From Ampelomyces quisqualis (Eukaryota > Ascomycota > Dothideomycetes > Pleosporales > Phaeosphaeriaceae): a stretch of 64,000 bases of DNA. This document shows positions 44,241 through 55,150 of the stretch, in pieces. The position numbers were made by a program, and so were the translations under genes. A model generated the notes under the pieces. The model searched no databases and was not told the origin of the DNA. It saw only the letters and a program-made list of their open reading frames with translations. Numbering within the stretch: position 1 is the stretch's first letter; every line of letters begins with the position of its first letter. The DNA lies in assembly GCA_018398575.1 (NCBI GenBank), contig JAGTXZ010000008.1:1860001-1924000 (forward strand), read 5' to 3'.

Positions 44241-46272
44241 AGTATAGAAAAGAAGAGGAGAGAAAAGCTATAGGTACGTAAGATAAGTAATAGAATAGAT
44301 AATAGCGCTATACACAAGAAAGAGTAGTAGAAAAAGAACTAAACATAAGATAAGTATAAGTAGAACTAGAGTTATTAGAAATAATATAATAGCGCACTTA
44401 GTTACGTTAAGAATAATACCTAACACTAAGAAGTAACTAAGAGGAAGAAGGTAGAGATACTATAATAGATAGAACCTAAGACTAAGATTACTATTAGAGA
44501 GTAGAGAGAGAAGAAGATGCCTATATCTATTCTGTTAGCTAGCCTTTAACTACTCTAACTAGTTAATAGCTAGAATATAACTAGCAGTTAATAGTTTTTA
44601 GAAACTAGACATAAAGAACTTAAATGCTAAACGCAAGAACTAAAGCAATAGTCCTACTAACTACTTAAAATAACCTAAAAACAAAGAGAGAAGAGCCTAA
44701 AAGCTTAGCGTTAAGAGGTTATTAGCTAAAGAGTATAAGAGGTAGAGCTTAAACTAACTCTAGAGACCTAGCTACTTAAGCTAAGTAATAGTTAGCTAAG
44801 ACGCAGCATAACATAAAACTTTAGAAGGCCTAGAAAAACCTAAGAAAAGGTATAGAATTCTAATACTTAGACTGCGTAGGACTATAAGGACTAGTAAGAA
44901 TAATAATATCTATAGAAAAGGTAGAGCTATAAGTACCTATAAGCCTAAGACGTAAAGCGCAACATCTATTCTAATGTATAAGCAGTATTAGAGAATATAA
45001 GACTAGTATTATAGAGTCTAGACTTAGTATTAGAAAGAAGGTAGAGACTACAATAAAAAGTCTATTACTATAAAAATTACCTACAAGCGCTACACAAAAG
45101 CTATAGCAAGACTACTATATACTAAAGCCTACTTTTCTACTATTAGAGAGCGTAATAGTTGCTATTACTAAATAGTTAGTCTTAGCTTATACTTTTGCGT
45201 TATACGTAGGCTTCTTGTAGATATTAGACTCTATTATATTAAGGTAACAGAGCAGCCTATTAGTAGTCTAGAAGGCGTTGCTAATATAAGAAACATAGAA
45301 GCCTACGCTAGAGATCTATATATTATGCTCTTTAGACTAATTAAATGTTAGTAGAAGGCACAGAAACACTACAGAGAAACAAGTCCTAACAGAAAAGAAA
45401 TAAATTAGAAATAGCTTATATTAGTGTAGAGCTACTATACGCTAGCGCTAATATTAATAAGCTTATAAATAATAGTGTTCTGCTTAACAAGAACCTACTA
45501 GAAGAGCTAGTAGATATCTAGTAAGATATTAACTTTAGTAACCTTGCGCGTTAGACTCTAGTAGCTAGACTTATTACTACTGCAAGACTTTGCCTAAGCA
45601 GCCCTAAGCTTATTAATAAAGCTAGACTAAAGACTAGAGATTATATACTGCGTTAATAGCTACTTAACTTTAAGATTGCAAGTAAGGGCGTTGCAAAGCA
45701 AGATAACTATAATCTTAAAGTAATTGTTAATCTAGAAAGTTATTAGAATTAACTAAATAAGTAAAAGAATATAGTAGTTAACTTAAAGGCCTATACATAA
45801 TATATGTATTCTTGCACTAAGCGCAAGTGCTTTTACTATAAGTAATCTTGCACTTAAACTTATTACTCTTAAGCTAAGTAATAGCGCAGCCTAAATAATA
45901 CAATAGGTTAAGCTTAGCCTTAATAATAATATTAAGTCTATTCTATTACTAGTTAGTAATATACCTAGACCTAGCTTAGCGCCTTAGATATAACACTTAT
46001 AGCAGAAGAGTTAATAGCGCAACGCTTAGTAAGAGAGCTATAAGAAGTATATAGACTTAGTATCTTTGCAAATAGTAGTATAGGTATAAGAGATATATAG
46101 GTTAATAAGAGAAGTAACGTATACGTAAGTATACAGAAGGTAAGGCTAGTATAGTATATAGTACTACTTAAAAAGAGAAGTAAAAGTATAGAATAATAGA
46201 TCTAAGTAAGGTAATTTTTATTTTAATAGTTACGCAGGTCTAAGCGCACCTAGCGCTAGAGTAGAGAGATTA
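44241..46272 (+). other. extra 2-kb region of element B after the chromodomain
   Basis: Standard fungal gypsy elements end soon after the integrase. Here 2 kb more precede the 3' LTR. The pol frame runs on into a strongly charged, Glu/Arg-rich, probably helical stretch (about 44,250-44,800). Further on lie a weakly coding-like segment (45,270-45,400) and a Cys cluster (CTKRKCFYYK near 45,811-45,840). The same region is present in B2 (about 47,782-50,000, reversed), so it belongs to family B and is not a separate insertion. Function unknown. Confidence 0.55.
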
Positions 46273-46530
46273 TGTAACAGGCTACTACCTAGTTAGTCCT
46301 TAGTTACAGAAAAACCTTAGCTTACTAAACTAGAACACTAAAAAGGTTCTAAACTAGAACGCTAAAAATCCTCTAAGCTAGAACACTAAAAACAGTTCTA
46401 GACTAAAGCACCTAAACTCTCTAAACTAGACTGCCTTAGGACTATAAAAACCTTCTAGGTAGCAATTAGGATAGATAACAAATTTACGTCTTTATTTCCT
46501 AGTAACTACTCTTAGAGTCTACTTCTTATA
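46273..46530 (+). repeat. 3' LTR of B1, 258 bp
   Basis: Starts TGTAACAGGCTACTACC after a purine-rich AGAGTAGAGAGATTA and ends ACTTCTTATA, followed by the GCTAA duplication and the resumed A1 sequence. Confidence 0.9.
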
Positions 46531-47522
46531 GCTAAAGTCTCTTTGCTTTACCTATTCTTTGTATACGTAAACCTAATAGAGATAAATATATCTATATAGA
46601 CTACTAGAAGATTAATACTCTTACGCGTAAGAATATCTATCTAATCTCTTATATTAATAAGCTGCTATTATGCCCTTCTAAAGCTAAGATATTTATAAAG
46701 TTTAATATTAGGGCTACTTTTAACAAAATTTGTGTAGATCCTAACTCTAAGGAATATACTACCTTTTAGACCTGTTATAGTACTTATAAGTATAAGGTTC
46801 TTTCTTTTAGCTTATATAATAGGCTAGCTACGTATTAGCGCTATATAAATAATATACTAATTAATTATCTTAACAATTTCTATATTACTTATCTTAACAA
46901 TATTCTACTTTACTCTAAGGATAGAAACTTATATAAGGAACACGTCTAAAAGGTTCTAGAGCGTCCATGTACTATAGGGCTATAAGTAGATATATAGAAG
47001 AGTAAATTCTATATAACTTATATAAAGTATCTAGGTTACGTTTTAATAAATAGAGGTACTAAAGTTAACTCTAACAAAGTAGAAGTACTCTAAAACTAGT
47101 CTGAACCTACTATAGTTACAGGCGTTAAGTTATTTCTTGGTTTTGCTAGTTTCTATTAACAATTTATTAAGAATTTCTTTTGTATAGCTAAGCTAATTAT
47201 AAAGCTTTAGAGTTCTGTTATTTCTTTTGAATAGACTATAGACTGCTAATAGGCTTTTAATTAGATTAAAGCCTTACTTCTAGCTATTTCTATACTATTC
47301 TATTTCTATTCCAAGTATAATATAAAATTAGAAACTAACGCGTTAGATAGAGTAATAGCAGAAGTACTCTCTTAGAAGTACTCTAATAATAAGTAGTACT
47401 CTATAGCTTTCTATAGCTACGCTCTATCTAGAGCTAAACTTAATTAGAGAATATATAACAAAGAACTATTTACTATCTTAAAAGTATTTAAGAAGTAGAA
47501 AGCTAAACTTACCTCTATATAG
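46531..47522 (+). pseudogene. A1 RT/RNase H continuation between B1 and B2, broken
   Basis: Homologous to A2 33,635-33,735 plus 39,277-40,165. It spans the site where A2 carries C; here that site is empty (GTAAG at 46627-46631). It ends at TATAG (47518-47522), the presumed target of B2. RIP is heavy, with nearly every Trp codon read as TAG. Confidence 0.85.
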
Positions 47523-47781
47523 TGTAAGAGGCAGACTCTAAGAGTAGTTGCTAGAAAATAAAAACGTAAATTTATGTTCTATCCTAATTACTATCTAGAG
47601 AGTTTTTATAGTTCTAAGGTAGTCTAGTTTAAAAGATTTAGGTACTCTAGTCTAGAACTGTTTTTAGTATTCTAGCCTAGAGGAATTTTTAGCGTTCTAG
47701 TCTAGAACCTTTTTAGTGTTCTAGTTTAGTAGGCTAAGGTTTTTCTATTACTAAGAACTAACTAGGCAGCAGCCTATTATA
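47523..47781 (-). repeat. LTR of B2, reversed
   Basis: The reverse complement matches the 258-bp B1 LTRs, from TGTAAGAGGCAGACTC to AGCCTATTATA on the plus strand. It stands in inverted orientation to the B1 3' LTR about 1 kb away. Confidence 0.88.
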
Positions 47782-50700
47782 TAATCCTTTTGCTCTAGCA
47801 CTAGGTGCGCTTAGACTTACGCAACTATTAAAATAAAAATTACCTTACTTAGATCTATTATTCTATACTCTTACTTCTCTTTTTAGGTAGTACTATATAC
47901 TATACTAGCTTTGCCTTTTATATACTTGCTTACGCGTTACTTTCCTTATTAACCTACGTATTTCTTACGCCTATACTACTATTTGTAAAGATACTTAGTC
48001 TACGCACTTCTTGCAGCTCTTTTACTAAGCGTTATACTATTAACTTCTCTGCTATAAGTATTATATCTAAGGCGCTAAGCTAGGTCTAGGCATATTACTA
48101 ACTAGTAATAGAATAGACTTAACATTATTATTAAAGCTAAGCTTAACCTACTATATTATTTAGGCTACGCTATTACTTAGCTTAAAAGTAATAAGTCTAA
48201 GTATAAGATTACTTACAGTAAGAGCACCTATACTTAGTGTAAGAACGCGCACATTATATATAGGCCTATAAGTTAACTACTATATTCTCTTACTTATCTA
48301 GTTAATTCTAATAACTTCTTAGATTAATAATTACTTTAAGATTATAGTTATCTTACTTTATAACGCTCTTACTTATAATTCTAAAGTTAAGTAGCTGTTA
48401 ACGCAGCATATAATCTTTAGACTTTAGTCTAGCTTTATTAATAAGCTTAGAGCTGCTTAAGCAAAGTCTTGCAGTAGTAATAAGTCTAGCTACTAGAGTC
48501 TAACGCGTAAGGTTACTAAGGTTAATATCTTACTAGACATCTACTAGCTTTTCTAGTAGCTTCTTGTTAAGTAAGATACTATTATTTGCAAGCTTAATAA
48601 TATTAGCGCTAGCGTATAGCAGCTCTACACTAATATAAGCTGTTTCTACTTCATTTTCTTTTTATAAAGATTTGTTTCTCTGCAGCGTTTCTATGTATTC
48701 TACTAATATTTAATTAGGCTAAAGAGCATAATATATAGATCTCTAGCGTAGGCTTCTAGGTTTTTTACGTTAGTAACGCTCTCTAGACTACTAACAAGCT
48801 ACTCTTTTACCTTAATATAATAAAGTCTAATATCTATAAGAAGCCTACATATAATATAAAAATATAGGCTAAGACTAATTATTTAGTAATAGCAACTATT
48901 ATGCCTTCTAATAGTAGAGAAGCAGGCTCTAGTATATAGTAGTCTTACTATAGCTTTTGTATAGCGCTTGTAAGCAATTTTTATAGTAATAGACTTTTTA
49001 TTATAGTTACTACCTTCTCTCTATTACTAAGTCTAGGCTCTATAAAACTAGTTTTATATTCTTTAATACTACTTATATATTAGAGTAGATGTTGCGCTCT
49101 ATATCTTAGGCTTATAAGATCTTATAGCTTTACTTTTTCTATAGACGCTGTTATTCTTACTAGTCTATATAGTCTAGCGCAGTTTAAGTATTAGAGTTCT
49201 ATACTCTCTTCTTAGGTTTTTCTAGGCCTTCTAAAGGTTTATATTACGCTGCGTCTTAGCTAGCTATTACTTAGCTTAAGTAGCTAGGTCTTTAGAGTTA
49301 ATCTAGGCTCTTTCTTTTATACTTTTTAGCTAATAATCTGTTAACGTTAGGCTTCTAGGCTTCTCTTTCTTTGTTTCTAAGTTATTCTAGGTAGCTAGTA
49401 GGACTGTTGCTTTAGTTCTTGCGTTTAGCATTTAGGTTCTTTATATCTAGTCTTTAGAAACTATTAACTACTAGTTATATTCTAGCTGTTAACTAGTTAG
49501 AGTAGTTATAGGTTAGCTAATAGAATAGATATAGGTATTTTCTTTCTTCTCTACTCTCTAACAGTGCTCTTAGTCTTAAGTCTTGTCTATTACAGTATTT
49601 TTATATTTCTTCTATTAGTTACTTCTTAGCGTTAGGTATTATTCCTAACATAACTAAGTGCGCTACTATATTATTTCTAATAACTTAGGTTCTACTTATA
49701 CTTGTTTTAAGTTTAGCTCTTTTTCTACTGCTTTCTCTTATACATAGCGCTATTATCTATTCTAATACTTATTATACGTACCTATAGTTTCTCTTCTTTT
49801 CTTTCTACACTAATATACTTATTAAGTAGTTAGAATAGGTAAGCGCTCTACTAATAACCTATCTAAGTCTTATTCTATCTTAGTTTTGTCTAGCTACTTA
49901 GTAAGAGCTATAGTATTAGTAACATTTACTTATAGTTTCTATATTAGTTTTGCGTATCCTACTTATTTTACTAGGTACTGCAGCTATATGCCTTACTCTT
50001 TCTTCTTTTATTATTCTAGAAGAGTATAGTTAACAAAGTACTTATTATTAGTTTTATCTTTATTCTCTATTATTACTTCTAGTTACTAGTTATTAGACTT
50101 CTAGTATAGAAGTAGATTCTCTATATTAAGCTAAAGGCAGTTAACGTAGAATCTTGCGTACACTCTAGAGAGTACACTTAGCTCTATAAGATATAGTAAA
50201 ATAACTTTTATAACTATATATTTTCTGTTTTTCTAATCTAACTTCTTTAAAGGTCTGTTATTAGATATAGAGTAACTGTACTAGAGCTATACTTTGTCTT
50301 CTTTACAGAGTTCTAAGGCTTCTTGTCTATAATAGTTAGCCTAGCGTTTATATTTTTATTATACCTCTACTATCTTTACTTATACGTAGTCTATTATCTC
50401 TTTTATCTTAGTTACTATTGCTTTAGCAGTAGCTCTCTTATTAATACTAAACTAATACTAGTTTTTTATAGTCTATTCTAGATCTAACTAAATAGAGTCT
50501 GTCTTATACCTATGCTAGAAGAAGAATAACCTAACGCCTGTAGACGCTATATTTTATCTAGCTATAGCAATTTGTGCTAGTAGGTATAAAGCAGCCTAGT
50601 TTAACTAGTCCTAGTTTATAAAAGCTCTTAAGTAGGCTTTTACTATACTGTTTATTTGCTCTGTAGCGCTATTTGTCTAAAAGTAGTATACTATTAAGAC

Positions 50701-53342
50701 TCTTCTTTATATTCTAAGCTTATTATAGAGTAAAGACTAGAATTTACTTACAAACTATAACCTTCTATTAGACACTATAGCGTCTAAGAGCTAATAGTAC
50801 GTAACTACCTATTTAATAAATACCTTAACTATAGTAAGAACTTCTAAGTCTAAAATAGGTATAAGCACTATATTTTTTACTTAGCTAGTTAGTAACTACT
50901 ATAAAGTATAGTATTTTGTAGCTTAGCAGAAGGCCTATAATAAAGTCTACTAATAACTCTTTTTATATTTAGTCTAGAAGAAGAAGTAGGCGTAGTAGTT
51001 CTTATTTAAGTTCTTTCTATAGCTTTGTTCTACTATATACTATATAGCTTTAGACAAACTACTAAATACTTAAGAATATTCTAGACTAAAAGTAGTCTCT
51101 TACTAATATTATATAAGTGTTTTCCTTACTTTAGTACTTAGTAATTAGGAAATTATACACTTCTAAGATAATATAAGTTTATAGGTTTACGCATTTTAGT
51201 ACCTACTTACGTTCTCTATAGAGTAGGCGTTCTAAGTTATCTAAGACATACTTTGCTAAAAAAAACCTTTAGGCTTAAATAGAAAGAGAATTTCTACTGC
51301 TCTATTCTAACAGCGTTAACTACTACTTAGTAGGGTTTATCTATATAGACAGCCTGTTTTTATAACTCTTTAATAGTAGGCTTTATTAATATTTTAGAGC
51401 GCTTGTTTATGTAAAGACCTTGCTTAAGCGTAGTTATATATAGTACTATAGTTCTTTTAGTAGTATCTAGAATATCTCTTACTATAGTAAGCTTTTTAAC
51501 ACTTTAGTTATAAGTAACAATTTCTTCTCTTAATGCAGCGTCTTTGTCTTTAAGCACGTTATCTGTAAGTACATTTTAGAGTACTTTCTTACTAGCTATA
51601 GAGTACTTCTTAGTATTTTAGTTCTAAGTAACGTTTCTTTTTCTTAACACAGTATCTTTGTCTATAAGCACATTTTAAAGCTACTCTATTTCTTCCTCCT
51701 TCTATTATAGTATATTTCTCTACTAAGCTACAAAGAAAGTAGTAAGTACTAGGTTTTTTTTATTCTTAGTTTCTAAAGTAAAAGTAAATAATTAGAAAGT
51801 CTAGAATTATACTTGCGCGTCTGCTCTTCCTTAAGAAAAATCTTATTCTTTTCTAAAAAGAGCATCTGCTCTACTATTAATGTTTCTTAAGTAGTATTAG
51901 AATTTAACATTAAATATACTAAAGAACTCTACCTAGTAGATATATCTTTCTGTTAGTAGCTGTATAGTAGCAAAGTATTCTAGATTTTATAGTCTATAAG
52001 CATAGTAAAATACCTTACTCTCTAAAGTTTAATTCTCTACTACTCTAAGCACTTAACTATAGCTAACAGCTTCTTATTATAGATAGTATGGTTAGCTTCT
52101 GCAGCTATATTCTTTGCTAAGTAGTAAGCTATAGCCTAGAAGCGTTTGTCCCTGCTATATTAAGATAACACCTTTCTAGTTAACTATTCTAAAGTGTTAT
52201 ATTTTACTACTATTTTTAGCTCTATATTAAAGTTTGCTAAGAATAGTTTTACTATAAAAGCTTCTTTTAGCTTCTTAAAGGATATCTATTGTTTAGGCCC
52301 TTAGTAAAAGGCTACGCCTTTTCTAGTAAGCCTAGTTAGTAGAGTAGTTAGCTTTAAGAAGTCTTTTATAAACTACTAGTAGAAGTTAGCAAAGCTAACA
52401 AAACTCTAGACTTCTTTAACTATCTTAAGAGGCTCTTAGGAACATATAGCGTCTACTTTCTTAGAGTCTTTACTTATTTCTTTCTTAGCCTTAATAATAA
52501 ATCTAAAGTATTTAGTCTTTTTTACGCTAAACTTGCTTTTTTCTACATTAAGGTATAACTCTGCTATACTAAGTTTCTAAATTTTTAGCTTTACTTTTTA
52601 CTTATAGTCTGCCTTAGACCTACTTATATATATTAACACGTTGTCTATATAAGCTAAACAAAAGTTATCTAGGTATTTTCTTAGTGTCTAATTAATATAT
52701 CTCTAAAATATACTTAGAGCATTTCTAAGTGTAAAGAGTATTATAAGCTACTTATAGAGGCTAAAGCGCGTCTAGAAGGCTGTCTTCTATTTATCTTCTT
52801 TAGCAATCCTAATCTTATAGAATACCTAGATAAAATCTACTTTAGTAAACTATTTAGCCTTTGCAATCTAGGCTAAGGTCTTCTAAATAAGTAGAAGTAG
52901 GTATTAGTTCTTTCTTATAATTGCGTTAAGAGCCTAGTATTCTATACAGAACTAAAGGCCTCTTTCTAGCTTCTTTACAAATAAGACTAGTGCAGAGGCG
53001 CTTAACTAGCTTACCTATATAAAGCTACAGTCTAGGTAAAAAGTAAGCTCTTTCTAGAGTATAAGAAGTTCTTCTCTTAATATACTGTATAGTAGGCTCT
53101 ATAGTACTTCTACAGTCTTTTTATTCTTTTCTACTAGCTTAATAGAATAATTAATAGTAGGTCCTTTTACTTAAAAGAGTTAGTTTACTTTTTTGTGTAG
53201 AAAGGTTTTATATTCCTCTTTTAGGTAATCTAAAAGTACTAACCTAGAGTCTACTTAAGGCTTTGTTTTTAGGGCCTTTTAGATATCTACTATAGACGCA
53301 GCGTAAAGGCAAATAGATTTATCCTTTTAGCCTATTACAATT
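47523..53342 (-). mobile_element. Ty3/gypsy element B2, reversed copy of B, truncated
   Basis: Starts with the reversed 3' LTR (47523-47781). It then runs backwards through the extra 3' region (to about 50,000), chromodomain, integrase, RNase H and RT, and ends near 53,342 at the point corresponding to B1 27,935. Its gag and 5' LTR are missing. Its integrase is uninterrupted, with TTACT (50640-50644) showing the single target site that A2 occupied in B1. The same cysteine-poor, TAG-riddled frames show that it was mutated as strongly as B1. Confidence 0.87.
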
Positions 53343-53892
53343 CTAGATCTGCACAGCCAATCATTTAGTACAAACCTAACATAACCTAACGCAGGCTAGT
53401 AACAAAGGACACATAGAATAGATTACGTAACGTAGCTTACAAGTAGATCTGTAAGCTTACGCCTTAGCGCGTAAGAAGGATCTAACGTACGTAAGTGCGC
53501 TTACGCAGCTTACAGTAAGCTTTGTAAGTACTATAACTTAGTATAATAAGCTTACGCTTTAATAAGTAAGCTTAAAGATCTCTTATAGTATATAGGAACT
53601 ATAATAAACCCTTATAGATTATTGTGTTTAACTTATATTTTAATAACTTAAGTTAGTTACATTAAGCTATATAACCTTTGTTACTCTTTTTAGAAAGCTT
53701 TAGCCTTTACTGTCTTAGTAACAATACTCTCTATATCTAAAGCAACTCTGTACCTATCTGCAAAAACTAACTTTAGCTATACACTTAGTCTACACTAGTA
53801 TTCTTATTATTTGCTACTAGACTAATAGTCTTAACACTTTAAATACTCTTACAATAAGCAGTAATATTGCAATAAATATACCTAAGCATTTC
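53343..53892. other. unassigned sequence left of element D, with a GTAAGC/GCTTAC cluster
   Basis: Follows the end of B2 homology. The first 60 bp are less mutated (TGCACAGCCAATCATTTAG). From about 53,427 to 53,575 there are some eleven copies of CTTAC or GTAAG in both orientations. It could be the 5' LTR or leader of element D, but I find no second copy right of D. It ends at the ATTTC target of the solo LTR. Confidence 0.4.
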
Positions 53893-54191
53893 TGTAACGA
53901 CGCAGGTAGGTACAGCTATCGGGATCGAATCGGATACGTATTAGAGGCATATGGGAGTGCGTGTTGTATCAGAGATTCTGGATTAGCTATACACCTATAG
54001 GTCTTGTACGGAAGGACAAGAGAAACTTGTCCTCTATCTATGCTATGGGCTTATATTTATAGTGGGCGTAGCAGCTGAGTTGGAGCGCTGTTGGAGCGCT
54101 TTCAGTCCTAATCTGCTAGCTCCCTATATAATCTGTTACTAAGCCTTTATAAGGTATCGGATGTAACATGTGTTTGCATGTGCTTGTTACA
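53893..54191 (-). repeat. solo LTR of family A, 299 bp, essentially free of RIP
   Basis: Begins TGTAACGACGCAGGTAGG and ends GCATGTGCTTGTTACA, in reverse orientation to A1 and A2. A perfect ATTTC duplication flanks it (53888-53892 and 54192-54196). TGG, TGA, TCG, CGA, CGG and TCA are frequent inside it, while the sequence on both sides lacks them. It is thus a late insertion (or later LTR-LTR recombination) that escaped mutation, and gives the unmutated reference for the family-A LTR. Confidence 0.93.
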
Positions 54192-54239
54192 ATTTCTAAG
54201 TAGAATAACCTAGACTTAAGGTTAACAAACCTAATCTTT

Positions 54240-55150
54240 ACTATAGAGACTGCAACAAACTTAAGACCTAGATCTTCTAGTTTAACAGGCACTTCTATGT
54301 AGAAGGAGACAAGATTAAGAATAATAATAAAGTTATTCTTTCTATAACTTACATAAAAAGTAACGCTAAAAAATAGGTACTTCTAATTATTTAGAAGTAT
54401 ATAGACAACAATATTATAGACGCAGACAATACTAACCTTATAGAAGACTAGTAAACGTTTAAGACACGCCTACAGCAGATTTTCTTACCTCTTAAGGAAT
54501 CTGCAATTGTAAAACAAAAAATCTTAAGTCTAAAACAAACCTAATTAACTACTAACTTTACTAATGTTTTTTAATAATACACTAAACAAATCTAGTAGAA
54601 TAACACTGCTCTAATGCGTATGTATAAATAAGGCCTTAGGGCTACTGTATAAGCTAAACTTATGCGCAGCAGAACATATATTACTACTCTTAAAGAACTT
54701 TAGAATAAAGCTATTTGCCTAGATAATAAACTCTACAAATTAGCACTAAAAGATAGGTTATACTCCTTACGTCTCCTATAGGGACATAAAGGATTTTACC
54801 TAAACAAAAGACATTAGAGACAAATATAACTAAATAAAGAACAATAGCGCTACTATTCTAAACAAGAAACTTACTAACTACGCTTACTAGGAGTATACTT
54901 AGGGTATAGACCTAAAGCTATGCACTTAGACAACCTTAATAAAGGCCTAGAATAGAAAAGTTACTTAAGGAAACAACTATAAGAAGATAGGCCTAATAAA
55001 AATAAGATTACTTGTTACAACTGTAACAAAGTTAGATATTATACACAAGACTGTTACTCTAAGAATAAAGTTACACGCTAGCTTAACGTGTTAACTAACG
55101 CTTTAAAAGAAGATGTTAAAGAATAGATTATAATTAAGAATTAACTTATT
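54240..55150 (+). pseudogene. element D gag, broken
   Basis: The frame reads typical chromovirus gag: VILSITYIKSNAKK, then MRMYKQGLRATVQAKLM and YITTLKELQNKAICLDN, and a zinc knuckle near 55,013-55,055 (CYNCNKVRYYTQDC, His changed to Tyr). Several stretches of 40 or more codons remain open. Confidence 0.8.

Larger units (their letters stand above)
25913..46530 (+). mobile_element. Ty3/gypsy element B1, inserted in A1 and itself interrupted by A2
   Basis: Complete element: 258-bp LTRs at 25913-26170 and 46273-46530, flanked by a perfect GCTAA duplication (25908-25912 and 46531-46535). It is interrupted by A2 at 30737-43407. Without A2 and one AGTAA it would be about 7.9 kb. The order is gag, protease, RT, RNase H, integrase and chromodomain, all broken by RIP. 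B1 carries a further 2 kb after the chromodomain. A second, reversed copy (B2) begins 1 kb to the right. Confidence 0.9.
23061..47522 (+). mobile_element. Ty3/gypsy element A1, oldest layer of the nest (outer span)
   Basis: A1 starts with a 300-bp LTR at 23061. Its internal sequence runs 23361-25912, is interrupted by B1 (25913-46530), and resumes at 46531-47522, where B2 is inserted. The two parts join without loss: GGCTAGCTAA before B1 and GCTAAAGTC after it share one GCTAA duplication, and copy A2 shows the uninterrupted sequence at 33631-33645. The remainder of A1 and its 3' LTR are not seen in the window. The five bases before the LTR are ATATA. All reading frames are broken by TAG and TAA. 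Confidence 0.85.
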
